Positions 1 through 13,076 of a stretch of 64,000 bases of DNA are shown piece by piece. The notes beneath the pieces are model-generated. The model was not told the DNA's origin and ran no database searches. It saw only the letters and a list, made by a program, of their open reading frames with translations. The DNA lies in assembly GCA_964036045.1 (NCBI GenBank), contig CAXIWF010000806.1, positions 186,001 through 250,000 of the forward strand. The letters are read 5' to 3'. Position numbers and translations under genes: made by a program. Positions within the stretch are counted from its first letter, which is position 1. Every line of letters starts with the position of its first letter. This DNA is from Eutreptiella sp. 'Long Island Sound 2002' (taxonomy: Eukaryota; Euglenozoa; Euglenophyceae; Eutreptiales; Eutreptiaceae).

Positions 1-3000
1 ATTTTCCGAGAATTTTCCGAGAATTTTCCGAGAATTTTCTGAGAATTTTCCGAGAATTTTCCGAGAATTTTCTGAGAATTTTCCGAGAATTATCCGAGAA
101 TTTCCGAGAATTTTCTGAGATTTTTCCGAGAATTTTCCGAGAATTTTCCGAGAATTTTCTGAGAATTTTCCGAGAATTTTCCGAGAATTTTCTGAGAATT
201 TTCTGAGAATTTTCCGAGAATTTTCCGAGAATTTTCCGAGAATTTTCCGAGAATTTTCCGAGAATTTTCCAAGAATTTTCCGAGAATTTTCCGAGAATTT
301 TCCGAGAATTTTCCGGGAATTTTCCGAGAATTTTCCGAGAATTTTCCGAGAATTTTCCGAGAATTTTCCGAGAATTTTTCGAGAATTTTCCGAGAATTTT
401 CCGAGAATTTTCCGGGAATTTTCCGAGAATTTTCCGAGAATTTTCCGAGAATTTTCCGAGAATTTTCCGTCAATTTTCCGAGAATTTTCCGAGAATTTTC
501 TGAGAATTTTCCGAGAATTTTCCGAGAATTTTCCGAGAATTTTCCGAGAATTTTCCGAGAATTTTCCGAGAATTTTCCGAGAATTTTCCGTCAATTTTCC
601 GAGAATTTTCCGAGAATTTTCTGAGAATTTTCCGAGAATTTTCCGAGAATTTTCCGACAATTTTCCGAGAATTTTCCGAGAATTTTCCGAGAATTTTCGG
701 AGAATTTTCTGAGAATTTTCCGAGAATTTTCCGAGAATATCCGAGAATTTTCCGAGAATTTTCCGAGAATTTTCCGAGAATTTTCCAAGAATTTTCCGAG
801 CATTTTCCGAGAATTTTCCGAGAATTTTCCGGGAATTTTCCGAGAATTTTCCGAGAATTTTCCGAGAATTTTCCGAGAATTTTCCGAGAATTTTCCGAGA
901 ATTTTCCGAGAATTTTCCGAGAATTTTCCGGGAATTTTCCGAGAATTTTCCGAGAATTTTCCGAGAATTTTCTGAGAATTTTCCGAGAATTTTCCGAGAA
1001 TTTTCCAAGAATTTTCCGAGAATTTTCTGAGAATTTTCCGAGAATTTTCCGAGAATTTTCCGAGAATTTTCCGAGAATTTTCCGAGAATTTTCCGAGAAT
1101 TTTCCGAGAATTTTCGGAGAATTTTCCGAGAATTTTTCGAGAATTTTCTGAGAATTTTCCGAGAATTTTCCGAGAATTTTCTGAGAATTTTCCGAGAATT
1201 ATCCGAGAATTTCCGAGAATTTTCTGAGATTTTTCCGAGAATTTTCCGAGAATTTTCCGAGAATTTTCTGAGAATTTTCCGAGAATTTTCCGAGAATTTT
1301 CTGAGAATTTTCCGAGAATTTTCCGAGATATTTCCGAGGATTTTCCGAGAATTTTCCGAGAATTTTCCGAGAATTTTCGAAGAATTTTCCGAGAATTTTC
1401 CGAGAATTTTCCGAGAATTTTCCGGGAATTTTCCGAGAATTTTCCGAGAATTTTCTGAGAATTTTCCGAGAATTTTCCGAGAATTTTCCGAGAATTTTCC
1501 GAGAATTTTCCGAGAATTTTCGGAGAATTTTCTGAGAATTTTCCGAGAATTTTCCGAGAATTTTCCGAGAATTTTCCGAGAATTTTCCGAGAATTTTCCG
1601 AGAATTTTCCAAGAATTTTCCGAGAATTTTCCGAGAATTTTCCGAGAATTTTCCGAGAATTTTCCGAGAATTTTCCGGGAATTTTCCGAGAATTTGCGGA
1701 GAATTTTCTGAGAATTTTCCGAGAATTTTCTGAGAATTTTCCGAGAATTTTCCGAGAATTTTCCGAGAATTTTCGGAGAATTTTCTGAGAATTTTCCGAG
1801 AATTTTCCGAGAATTTTCCGAGAATTTTCCGAGAATTTTCCGAGAATTTTCCGAGAATTTTCCAAGAATTTTCCGAGAATTTTCCGAGAATTTTCCGAGA
1901 ATTTTCCGGGAATTTTCCGAGAATTTTCCGAGAATTTTCCGAGAATTTTCCGAGAATTTTCCGAGAATTTTCCGAGAATTTTCCGAGAATTTTCCGAGAA
2001 TTTTCCGGGAATTTTCCGAGAATTTTCCGAGAATTTCCGAGAATTTTCTGAGATTTTTCCGAGAATTTTCCGAGAATTTTCCGAGAATTTTCCGAGAATT
2101 TTCTGAGAATTTTCCAAGAATTTTCCGAGAATTTTCCGAGAATTTTCCGAGAATTTTCGGGGAATTTTCCGAGAATTTTCCGAGAATTTTCCGAGAATTT
2201 TCTGAGAATTTTCCGAGAATTTTCCGAGAATTTTCCAAGAATTTTCCGAGAATTTTCTGAGAATTTTCCGAGAATTTTCCGAGAATTTCCCGAGAGTTTT
2301 CCGAGAATTTTCCGAGAATTTTCGGAGAATTTTCCGAGAATTTTCGGAGAATTTTCCGAGAATTTTCCGAGAATTTTCTGAGAATTTTCTGAGAATTTTC
2401 CGAGAATTTTCTGAGAATTTTCCGAGAATTATCCGAGAATTTCCGAGAATTTTCTGAGATTTTTCCGAGAATTTTCCGAGAATTTTCCGAGAATTTTCCA
2501 AGAATTTTCCAAGAATTTTCCGAGAATTTTCCGAGAATTTTTCGGGAATTTTCCGAGAATTTTCCGGGAATTTTCCGAGAATTTTCCGAGAATTTTCCGA
2601 GAATTTTTCGAGAATTTTCCGAGAATTTTCCGAGAATTTTCCGAGAATTTTCCGAGAATTTTCCGAGAATTTTCCGAGAATTTTCCGAGGATTTTCCGTC
2701 AATTTTCCGAGAATTTTCCGAGAATTTTCCGAGAATTTTCCGAGAATTTTCCGAGAATTTTCCGAGAATTTTCTGAGAATTTTCCGAGAATTTTCCGAGA
2801 ATTTTCCGAGAATTTTCCGAGAATTTTCCGAGAATTTTCCGAGAATTTTCCGAGAATTTTCTGAGAATTTTCCGAGAATTTTCTGAGAATTTTCCGAGAA
2901 TTTTCCGAGAATTTTCCGAGAATTTTCCGTCAATTTTCCGAGAATTTTCCGAGAATTTTCCGAAAATTTTCCGAGAATTTTCTGAGAATTTTCCGAGAAT

Positions 3001-3049
3001 TTTCCGAAAATTTTCCGAGAATTTTCCGAGAATTTTCCGAGAATTTTCC

Positions 3050-5760
3050 GAGAATTTTCCAAGAATTTTCCGAGAATTTTCCGAGAATTTTCCGAGAATT
3101 TTCGGGGAATTTTCCGAGAATTTTCCGAGAATTTTCCGAGAATTTTCTGAGAATTTTCCGAGAATTTTCCGGGAATTTTCCGAGAATTTTCCGAGAATTT
3201 TCCGAGAATTTTCTGAGAATTTTCCGAGAATTTTCCGAGAATTTTCCAAGAATTTTCCGAGAATTTTCTGAGAATTTTCCGAGAATTTTCCGAGAATTTT
3301 CCGAGAATTTTCCGAGAATTTTCCGAGAATTTTCCGAGAATTTTCCGAGAATTTTCGGAGAATTTTCCGAGAATTTTCCGAGAATTTTCTGAGAATTTTC
3401 CGAGAATTTTCCGAGAATTTTCTGAGAATTTTCCGAGAATTATCCGAGAATTTCCGAGAATTTTCTGAGATTTTTCCGAGAATTTTCCGAGAATTTTCCG
3501 AGAATTTTCTGAGAATTTTCCGAGAATTTTCCGAGAATTTTCTGAGAATTTTCCGAGAATTTTCCGAGAAATTTCCGAGAATTTTCCGAGAATTTTCCGA
3601 GAATTTTCCGAGAATTTTCGAAGAATTTTCCGAGAATTTTCCGAGAATTTTCCGAGAATTTTCCGGGAATTTTCCGAGAATTTTCCGAGAATTTTCTGAG
3701 AATTTTCCGAGAATTTTCCGAGAATTTTCCGAGAATTTTCCGAGAATTTTCCGAGAATTTTCCGAGAATTTTCGGAGAATTTTCTGAGAATTTTCCGAGA
3801 ATTTTCCGAGAATTTTCCGAGAATTTTCCGAGAATTTTCCGAGAATTTTCCGAGAATTTTCCAAGAATTTTCCGAGAATTTTCCGAGAATTTTCCGAGAA
3901 TTTTCCGGGAATTTTCCGAGAATTATCCGAGAATTTTCCGAGAATTTTCCGAGAATTTTCCGAGAATCTTCCGAGAATTTTCTGAGAATTTTCTGAGAAT
4001 TTTCCGAGAATTTTCTGAGAATTTTCCGAGAATTATCCGACAATTTCCGAGAATTTTCTGAGATTTTTCCGAGAATTTTCCGAGAATTTTCCGAGAATTT
4101 TCTGAGAATTTTCCGAGAATTTTCCGAGAATTTTCTGAGAATTTTCTGAGAATTTTCCGAGAATTTTCCGAGAATTTTCCGAGAATTTTCCGAGAATTTT
4201 CCGAGAATTTTCCAAGAATTTTCCGAGAATTTTCCGAGAATTTTCCGAGAATTTTCCGGGAATTTTCCGAGAATTTTCCGAGAATTTTCCGAGAATTTTC
4301 CGAGAATTTTCCGAGAATTTTTCGAGAATTTTCCGAGAATTTTCCGAGAATTTTCCGGGAATTTTCCGAGAATTTTCCGAGAATTTTCCGAGAATTTTCC
4401 GAGAATTTTCCGAGAATTTTCCAAGAATTTTCCGAGAATTTTCCGAGAATTTTCCGAGAATTTTCGGGGAATTTTCCGAGAATTTTCCGAGAATTTTCCG
4501 AGAATTTTCTGAGAATTTTCCGAGAATTTTCCGGGAATTTTCCGAGAATTTTCCGAGAATTTTCCGAGAATTTTCTGAGAATTTTCCGAGAATTTTCCGA
4601 GAATTTTCCAAGAATTTTCCGAGAATTTTCTGAGAATTTTCCGAGAATTTTCCGAGAATTTTCCGAGAATTTTCCGAGAATTTTCCGAGAATTTTCCGAG
4701 AATTTTCCGAGAATTTTCGGAGAATTTTCCGAGAATTTTCCGAGAATTTTCTGAGAATTTTCCGAGAATTTTCCGAGAATTTTCTGAGAATTTTCCGAGA
4801 ATTATCCGAGAATTTCCGAGAATTTTCTGAGATTTTTCCGAGAATTTTCCGAGAATTTTCCGAGAATTTTCTGAGAATTTTCCGAGAATTTTCCGAGAAT
4901 TTTCTGAGAATTTTCCGAGAATTTTCCGAGAATTTTCCGAGAATTTTCCGAGAATTTTCCGAGAATTTTCCGAGAATTTTCGAAGAATTTTCCGAGAATT
5001 TTCCGAGAATTTTCCGAGAATTTTCCGGGAATTTTCCGAGAATTTTCCGAGAATTTTCTGAGAATTTTCCGAGAATTTTCCGAGAATTTTCCGAGAATTT
5101 TCCGAGAATTTTCCGAGAATTTTCCGAGAATTTTCGGAGAATTTTCTGAGAATTTTCCGAGAATTTTCCGAGAATTTTCCGAGAATTTTCCGAGAATTTT
5201 CCGAGAATTTTCCGAGAATTTTCCAAGAATTTTCCGAGAATTTTCCGAGAATTTTCCGAGAATTTTCCGGGAATTTTCCGAGAATTATCCGAGAATTTTC
5301 CGAGAATTTTCCGAGAATTTTCCGAGAATTTTCCGAGAATTTTCTGAGAATTTTCTGAGAATTTTCCGAGAATTTTCTGAGAATTTTCCGAGAATTATCC
5401 GACAATTTCCGAGAATTTTCTGAGATTTTTCCGAGAATTTTCCGAGAATTTTCCGAGAATTTTCTGAGAATTTTCCGAGAATTTTCCGAGAATTTTCTGA
5501 GAATTTTCTGAGAATTTTCCGAGAATTTTCCGAGAATTTTCCGAGAATTTTCCGAGAATTTTCCGAGAATTTTCCAAGAATTTTCCGAGAATTTTCCGAG
5601 AATTTTCCGAGAATTTTCCGGGAATTTTCCGAGAATTTTCCGAGAATTTTCCGAGAATTTTCCGAGAATTTTCCGAGAATTTTTCGAGAATTTTCCGAGA
5701 ATTTTCCGAGAATTTTCCGGGAATTTTCCGAGAATTTTCCGAGAATTTTCGGAGAATTTT
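3050..5760 (+). repeat. Tandem segmental duplication, 1362-base period
   Basis: Two adjacent copies (about 3050-4411 and 4412-5760) share variant units at a constant offset of 1362 bases: CCAAG 3059/4421, CGGGG 3103/4465, anchor 3440/4802, CGAAG 3619/4981, half-anchor 3923/5285, anchor with CCGACAA 4033/5395, CCAAG 4212/5574, TTTTTCG 4323/5685 and CCGGG 4355/5717. The rare TTATCCGACAA form of the anchor occurs only in this pair. 1362 is 124 units of 11 minus 2, as expected for two 10-base units per copy. The match fails just before 3050 and at 5746, where a CGG unit appears only in the right copy. A recent unequal exchange is the simplest explanation. Confidence 0.9.
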
Positions 5761-5899
5761 CCGAGAATTTTCCGTCAATTTTCCGAGAATTTTCCGAGAA
5801 TTTTCTGAGAATTTTCCGAGAATTTTCCGAGAATTTTCCGAGAATTTTCCGTCAATTTTCCGAGAATTTTCCGAAAATTTTCCGAAAATTTTCCGAGAA

Positions 5900-6690
5900 T
5901 TTTCTGAGAATTTTCCGAGAATTTTCCGAAAATTTTCCGAGAATTTTCCGAGAATTTTCCGAGAATTTTCCGAGAATTTTCCAAGAATTTTCCGAAAATT
6001 TTCCGAGAATTTTCCGAGAATTTTCGGGGAATTTTCCGAGAATTTTACGAGAATTTTCCGAGAATTTTCTGAGAATTTTCCGAGAATTTTCCGGGAATTT
6101 TCCGAGAATTTTCCGAGAATTTTCCGAGAATTTTCTGAGAATTTTCCGAGAATTTTCCGAGAATTTTCCAAGAATTTTCCGAGAATTTTCTGAGAATTTT
6201 CCGAGAATTTTCCGAGAATTTTCCGAGAATTTTCCGAGAATTTTCCGAGAATTTTCCGAGAATTTTCCGAGAATTTTCGGAGAATTTTCCGAGAATTTTC
6301 CGAGAATTTTCTGAGAATTTTCCGAGAATTTTCCGGGAATTTTCTGAGAATTTTCCGAGAATTATCCGAGAATTTCCGAGAATTTTCTGAGATTTTTCCG
6401 AGAATTTTCCGAGAATTTTCCGAGAATTTTCTGAGAATTTTCCGAGAATTTTCCGAGAATTTTCTGAGAATTTTCCGAGAATTTTCCGAGAATTTTCCGA
6501 GAATTTTCCGAGAATTTTCCGAGAATTTTCCGAGAATTTTCGAAGAATTTTCCGAGAATTTTCCGAGAATTTTCCGAGAATTTTCCGGGAATTTTCCGAG
6601 AATTTTCCGAGAATTTTCTGAGAATTTTCAGAGAATTTTCCGAGAATTTTCCGAGAATTTTCCGAGAATTTTCCGAGAATTTTCCGAGAA
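5900..6690 (+). repeat. Third, partial copy of the 1362-base segment (+1560)
   Basis: Markers of the segment at about 4412-5130 recur 1560 bases downstream: CCAAG 4421/5981, CGGGG 4465/6025, anchor 4802/6362, CGAAG 4981/6541, CCGGG 5025/6585 and CTG 5058/6618. Similarity stops near 6690. The different offset (1560 against 1362) shows that duplication units in this family have no single fixed length. Confidence 0.8.
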
Positions 6691-9381
6691 TTTTCCGAGA
6701 ATTTTCCGAGAATTTTCCAAGAATTTTCCGAGAATTTTCCGAGAATTTTCCGAGAATTCTCCGGGAATTTTCCGAGAATTTTCCGAGAATTTTCCGAGAA
6801 TTTTCCGAGAATTTTCCGAGAATTTTCCGAGAATTTTCTGAGAATTTTCCGAGAATTTTTCCGAGAATTTTCTGAGAATTTTCCGAGAATTTTCTGAGAA
6901 TTTTCCGAGAATTTTCCGAGAATTTTCTGAGAATTTTCCGAGAATTTTCCGAGAATTTTCCGAGAATTTTCCGAGAATTTTCCGAGAATTTTCCGAGAAT
7001 TTTCCAAGAATTTTCCGAGAATTTTCCGAGAATTTTCCGAGAATTTTCCGGGAATTTTCCGAGAATTTTCCGAGAATTTTCCGAGAATTTTCCGAGAATT
7101 TTCTGAGAATTTTCCGAGAATTTTCCGAGAATTTTCCGAGAATTTTCCGAGAATTTTCCGAGAATTTTCCGAGAATTTTCGGAGAATTTTCTGAGAATTT
7201 TCCGAGAATTTTCCGAGAATATCCGAGAATTTTCCGAGAATTTTCCGAGAATTTTCCGAGAATTTTCCAAGAATTTTCCGAGAATTTTCCGAGAATTTTC
7301 CGAGAATTTTCCGGGAATTTTCCGAGAATTTTCCGAGAATTTTCCGAGAATTTTCCGAGAATTTTCCGAGAATTTTCCGAGAATTTTCCGAGAATTTTCC
7401 GAGAATTTTCCGGGAATTTTCCGAGAATTTTCCGAGAATTTTCCGAGAATTTTCTGAGAATTTTCGGAGAATTTTCCGAGAATTTTCCAAGAATTTTCTG
7501 AGAATTTTCTGAGAATTTTCCGAGAATTTTCCGAGAATTTTCCGAGAATTTTCCGAGATTTTTCCGAGAATTTTCCGAGAATTTTCCGAGAATTTTCGGA
7601 GAATTTTCCGAGAATTTTTCGAGAATTTTCTGAGAATTTTCCGAGAATTTTCCGAGAATTTTCTGACAATTTTCCGAGAATTATCCGAGAATTTCCGAGA
7701 ATTTTCTGAGATTTTTCCGAGAATTTTCCGAGAATTTTCCGAGAATTTTCTGAGAATTTTCCGAGAATTTTCCGAGAATTTTCTGAGAATTTTCCGAGAA
7801 TTTTCCGAGAATTTTCCGAGAATTTTCCGAGAATTTTCCGAGAATTTTCCGAGAATTTTCGAAGAATTTTCCGAGAATTTTCCGAGAATTTTCCGAGAAT
7901 TTTCCGGGAATTTTCCGAGAATTTTCCGAGAATTTTCCGAGAATTTTCCGAGAATTTTCCGAGAATTTTCCGAGAATTTTCCGAGAATTTTCCGAGAATT
8001 TTCGGAGAATTTTCTGAGAATTTTCCGAGAATTTTCCGAGAATTTTCCGAGAATTTTCCGAGAATTTTCCGAGAATTTTCCGAGAATTTTCCAAGAATTT
8101 TCCGAGAATTTTCCGAGAATTTTCCGAGAATTTTCCGAGAATTTTCCGAGAATTTTCCGAGAATTTTCCGAGAATTTTCCGAGAATTTTCTGAGAATTTT
8201 CGGAGAATTTTCCGAGAATTTTCCGAGAATTTTCCGAGAATTTTCGGAGAATTTTCTGAGAATTTTCCGAGAATTTTCCGAGAATTTTCCGAGAATTTTC
8301 CGAGAATTTTCCGAGAATTTTCCGAGAATTTTCCAAGAATTTTCCGAGAATTTTCCGAGAATTTTCCGAGAATTTTCCGGGAATTTTCCGAGAATTTTCC
8401 GAGAATTTTCCGAGAATTTTCCGAGAATTTTCCGAGAATTTTCCGAGAATTTTCCGAGAATTTTCCGAGAATTTTCCGGGAATTTTCCGAGAATTTTCCG
8501 AGAATTTTCCGAGAATTTTCCGAGAATTATCCGAGAATTTCCGAGAATTTTCTGAGATTTTTCCGAGAATTTTCCGAGAATTCTCCGAGAATTTTCCGAT
8601 AATTTTCTGAGAATTTTCCGAGAATTTTCGGGGAATTTTCCGAGAATTTTCCGAGAATTTTCCGAGAATTTTCTGAGAATTTTCCGAGAATTTTCCGAGA
8701 ATTTTCCAAGAATTTTCCGAGAATTTTCTGAGAATTTTCCGAGAATTTTCCGAGAATTTTCCGAGAATTTTCGGAGAATTTTCCGAGACTTTTCCGAGAA
8801 TTTTCCGAGAATTTTCGGAGAATTTTCCGAGAATTTTCCGAGAATTTTCTGAGAATTTTCTGAGAATTTTCCGAGAATTTTCTGAGAATTTTCCGAGAAT
8901 TATCCGAGAATTTCCGAGAATTTTCTGAGATTTTTCCGAGAATTTTCCGAGAATTTTCCGAGAATTTTCCAAGAATTTTCCAAGAATTTTCCGAGAATTT
9001 TCCGAGAATTTTTCGGGAATTTTCCGAGAATTTTCCGGGAATTTTCCGAGAATTTTCCGAGAATTTTCCGAGAATTTTCCAAGAATTTTCCGAGAATTTT
9101 CCGAGAATTTTCCGAGAATTTTCCGGGAATTTTCCGAGAATTTTCCGAGAATTTTCCGAGAATTTTCCGAGAATTTTCCGAGAATTTTCTGAGAATTTTC
9201 CGAGAATTTTCCGAGAATTTTCCGAGAATTTTCCGAGAATTTTCTGAGAATTTTCCGGGGATTTTCCGAGAATTTTCCGAGAATTTTCCGAGAATTTTTC
9301 GAGAATTTTCCGAGAATTTTCCGAGAATTTTCCGAGAATTTTCCGAGAATTTTCCGAGAATTTTCCGAGAATTTTCCGAGA

Positions 9382-11371
9382 ATTTTCCGTCAATTTTCCG
9401 AGAATTTTCCGAGAATATTCCGAGAATTTTCTGAGAATTTTCCGAGAATTTTCCGAGAATTTTCCGAGAATTTTCCGTCATTTTTCCGAAAATTTTCCGA
9501 GAATTTTCCGAAAATTTTCCGAGAATTTTCTGAGAATTTTCCGAGAATTTTCCGAAAATTTTCCGAGAATTTTCCGAGAATTTTCCGAGAATTTTCCGAG
9601 AATTTTCCAAGAATTTTCCGAGAATTTTCCGAGAATTTTCCGAGAATTTTCGGGGAATTTTCCGAGAATTTTCCGAGAATTTTCTGAGAATTTTCCGAGA
9701 ATTTTCCGAGAATTTTCTGAGAATTTTCCGAGAATTATCCGAGAATTTCCGAGAATTTTCTGAGATTTTTCCGAGAATTTTCCGAGAATTTTCCAAGAAT
9801 TTTCCGAGAATTTTCCGAGAATTTTCCGAGAATTTTCCGGGAATTTTCCGAGAATTTTCGGAGAATTTTACGAGAATTTTCCGAGAATTTTCCGAGAATT
9901 TTTCGAGAATTTTCCGAGAATTTTCAGAGAATTTTCCGGGAATTTTCCGAGAATTTTCCGAGAATTTTCCGAGAATTTTCCGAGAATTTTCCGTCAATTT
10001 TCCGTCAATTTTCCGAGAATTTTCTGAGAATTTTCCGAGAATTTTCCGAGAATTTTCCGAGAAGTTTCCGAGAATTTTCCGAGAATTTTCCGAGAATTTT
10101 CCTAGAATTTTCCGTCAATTTTCCGAGAATTTTCCGAGAATTTTCCGAGAATTTTCCGAGAATTTTCCGAGAATTTTCCGAGAATTTTCCGAGAATTTTC
10201 CGAGAATTTTCGGAGAATTTTCGGAGAATTTTCTGAGAATTTTCCGAGAATTTTCCGAGAATTTTCCGAGAATTTTCCGAGAATTTTCCGAGAATTTTCC
10301 GAGAATTTTCGGAGAATTTTCTGAGAATTTTCCGAGAATTTTCCGAGAATTTTCCGAGAATTTTCCGAGAATTTTCCGAGAATTTTCCGAGAATTTTCCG
10401 AGAATTTTCCGAGAATTTTCCGAGAATTTTCCGAGAATTTTCCGTCAATTTTCCGAGAATTTTCCGAGAATTTTCCGAGAATATTCCGAGAATTTTCTGA
10501 GAATTTTCCGAGAATTTTCCGAGAATTTTCCGAGAATTTTCCGTCATTTTTCCGAAAATTTTCCGAGAATTTTCCGAAAATTTTCCGAGAATTTTCTGAG
10601 AATTTTCCGAGAATTTTCCGAAAATTTTCCGAGAATTTTCCGAGAATTTTCCGAGAATTTTCCGAGAATTTTCCAAGAATTTTCCGAGAATTTTCCGAGA
10701 ATTTTCCGAGAATTTTCGGGGAATTTTCCGAGAATTTTCCGAGAATTTTCTGAGAATTTTCCGAGAATTTTCCGAGAATTTTCTGAGAATTTTCCGAGAA
10801 TTATCCGAGAATTTCCGAGAATTTTCTGAGATTTTTCCGAGAATTTTCCGAGAATTTTCCAAGAATTTTCCGAGAATTTTCCGAGAATTTTCCGAGAATT
10901 TTCCGGGAATTTTCCGAGAATTTTCGGAGAATTTTACGAGAATTTTCCGAGAATTTTCCGAGAATTTTTCGAGAATTTTCCGAGAATTTTCAGAGAATTT
11001 TCCGGGAATTTTCCGAGAATTTTCCGAGAATTTTCCGAGAATTTTCCGAGAATTTTCCGTCAATTTTCCGTCAATTTTCCGAGAATTTTCTGAGAATTTT
11101 CCGAGAATTTTCCGAGAATTTTCCGAGAAGTTTCCGAGAATTTTCCGAGAATTTTCCGAGAATTTTCCTAGAATTTTCCGTCAATTTTCCGAGAATTTTC
11201 CGAGAATTTTCCGAGAATTTTCCGAGAATTTTCCGAGAATTTTCCGAGAATTTTCCGAGAATTTTCCGAGAATTTTCGGAGAATTTTCGGAGAATTTTCT
11301 GAGAATTTTCCGAGAATTTTCCGAGAATTTTCCGAGAATTTTCCGAGAATTTTCCGAGAATTTTCCGAGAA
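9382..11371 (+). repeat. Tandem segmental duplication, 1066-base period
   Basis: Segments of about 920 bases at 9382-10305 and 10448-11371 match at an offset of 1066 bases (97 units of 11 minus 1). Shared rare units include GAATATTCC, CCGTCATTTTTCC at 9475/10541, the runs of GAAAATTTTCC just after it, anchor 9735/10801, a doubled CCGTCAA unit at about 9991/11057, a GAAGTTTCC unit, CCTAGAA at 10101/11167 and a doubled CGGAGAA at 10211/11277. The translated minus strand is identical for about 205 residues across the pair. Confidence 0.92.
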
Positions 11372-11792
11372 TTTTCCAAGAATTTTCCGAGAATTTTCCG
11401 AGAATTTTCCGAGAATTTTCCGGGAATTTTCCGAGAATTTTCCGAGAATTTTCCAAGAATTTTCCGAGAATTTTCCGAGAATTTTCCGAGAATTTTCCGA
11501 GAATTTTCCGAGAATTTTCCGGGAATTTTCCGAGAATTTTCCGAGAATTTTCCGAGAATTTTCCGAGAATTATCCGAGAATTTCCGAGAATTTTCTGAGA
11601 TTTTTCCGAGAATTTTCCGTGAATTTTCCGAGAATTTTCCGAGAATTTTCTGAGAATTTTCCGAGAATTTTCCGAGAATTTTCCGAGAATTTTCCGAGAA
11701 TTTTCTGAGAATTTTCCGAGAATTTTCCGAGAATTTTCCGAGAATTTTCCAAGAATTTTCCGAGAATTTTCCGAGAATTTTCCGAGAATTTT

Positions 11793-11901
11793 CGGGGAAT
11801 TTTCCGATAATTTTCCGAGAATTTTCCGAGAATTTTCTGAGAATTTTGCGAGAATTTTCCGGGAATTTTCCAAGAATTTTCCGAGAATTTTCTGAAATTT
11901 T
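11793..11901 (+). repeat. Anchor-2 site, copy 1 (CGGGG to CTGAAA)
   Basis: A CGGGGAA unit at 11793 is followed 99 bases later by a 10-base unit TTTTCTGAAA (CTG at 11892). The short unit explains why the surrounding anchor interval 11570-12030 is 460 bases, 11n-2 instead of 11n-1. Confidence 0.8.
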
Positions 11902-12307
11902 CCGAGAATTTTCCGAGAATTTTCCGAGTATTTTCCGAGAATTTTCGGAGAATTTTCCGAGAATTTTCCGAGAATTTTCTGAGAATTTTCCGAGAATTTT
12001 CCGAGAATTTTCTGAGAATTTTCCGAGAATTATCCGAGAATTTCCGAGAATTTTCTGAGATTTTTCCGAGAATTTTCCGAGAATTTTCCGAGAATTTTCT
12101 GAGAATTTTCCAAGAATTTTCCGAGAATTTTCTGAGAATTTTCCGAGAATTTTCCGAGAATTTTCCGAGAATTTTCCGAGAATTTTCCGAGAATTTTCCG
12201 AGAATTTTCCAAGAATTTTCCGAGAATTTTTCGAGAATTTTCCGAGAATTTTCCGGGAATTTTCCGAGAATTTTCCGAGAATTTTCCGAGAATTTTCCGA
12301 GAATTTT

Positions 12308-12545
12308 CCGTCAATTTTCCGAGAATTTTCCGAGAATTTTCTGAGAATTTTCCGAGAATTTTCCGAGAATTTTCCGAGAAGTTTCCGAGAATTTTCCGAG
12401 AATTTTCCGAGAATTTTCCTAGAATTTTCCGTCAATTTTCCGAGAATTTTCCGAGAATTTTCCGAGAATTTTCCGAGAATTTTCCGAGAATTTTCCGAGA
12501 ATTTTCCGAGAATTTTCCGAGAATTTTCGGAGAATTTTCGGAGAA
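12308..12545 (+). repeat. Partial third copy of the 1066-base segment (+1251)
   Basis: CCGTCAA at 12308, GAAGTTTCC near 12389, CCTAGAA at 12418 and the doubled CGGAGAA near 12531 repeat the order seen at 11057-11290 at an offset of 1251. The second CCGTCAA of the doublet is missing here. CCTAGAA is otherwise very rare in the window (26534 and 63925). Confidence 0.8.
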
Positions 12546-12967
12546 TTTTCTGAGAATTTTCCGAGAATTTTCCGAGAATTTTCCGAGAATTTTCCGAGAA
12601 TTTTCCGAGAATTTTCCAAGAATTTTCCGAGAATTTTCCGAGAATTTTCCGGGAATTTTCCGAGAATTTTCCGAGAATTTTCCGAGAATTTTCCGAGAAT
12701 TTTCCGAGAATTTTCCGAGAATTTTCCGAGAATTTTCCGAGAATTTTCCGGGAATTTTCCGAGAATTTTCCGAGAATTTTCCGAGAATTTTCCGAGAATT
12801 ATCCGAGAATTTTCCGAGAATTTTCTGAGAATTTTCCGAGAATTTTCCGAGAATTTTCCGAGAATTTTCCGAGAATTTTCTGAGAATTTTCCGAGAATTT
12901 TCCGAGAATTTTCCGAGAATTTTCCAAGAATTTTCCGAGAATTTTCCGAGAATTTTCCGAGAATTTT

Positions 12968-13076
12968 CGGGGAATTTTCCGAGAATTTTCCGAGAATTTT
13001 CCGAGAATTTTCTGAGAATTTTCCGAGAATTTTCCGAGAATTTTCCAAGATTTTTCCGAGAATTTTCTGAAATTTT
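12968..13076 (+). repeat. Anchor-2 site, copy 2
   Basis: CGGGG at 12968 and CTGAAA at about 13067, again 99 bases apart. The enclosing anchor interval 12030-13172 is 1142 bases, 11n-2. Confidence 0.78.

Noticed and set aside
591-5405. Minus-strand reading frame of 1604 codons as a repetitive protein gene
   Set aside because: Its start is a TTG in a variant unit (TTGTCG at the CCGACAA site), its end depends on variant units, other frames on both strands are equally open, and variants do not favour synonymous changes. Indels of 10 or 12 bases are tolerated only because every frame is open.
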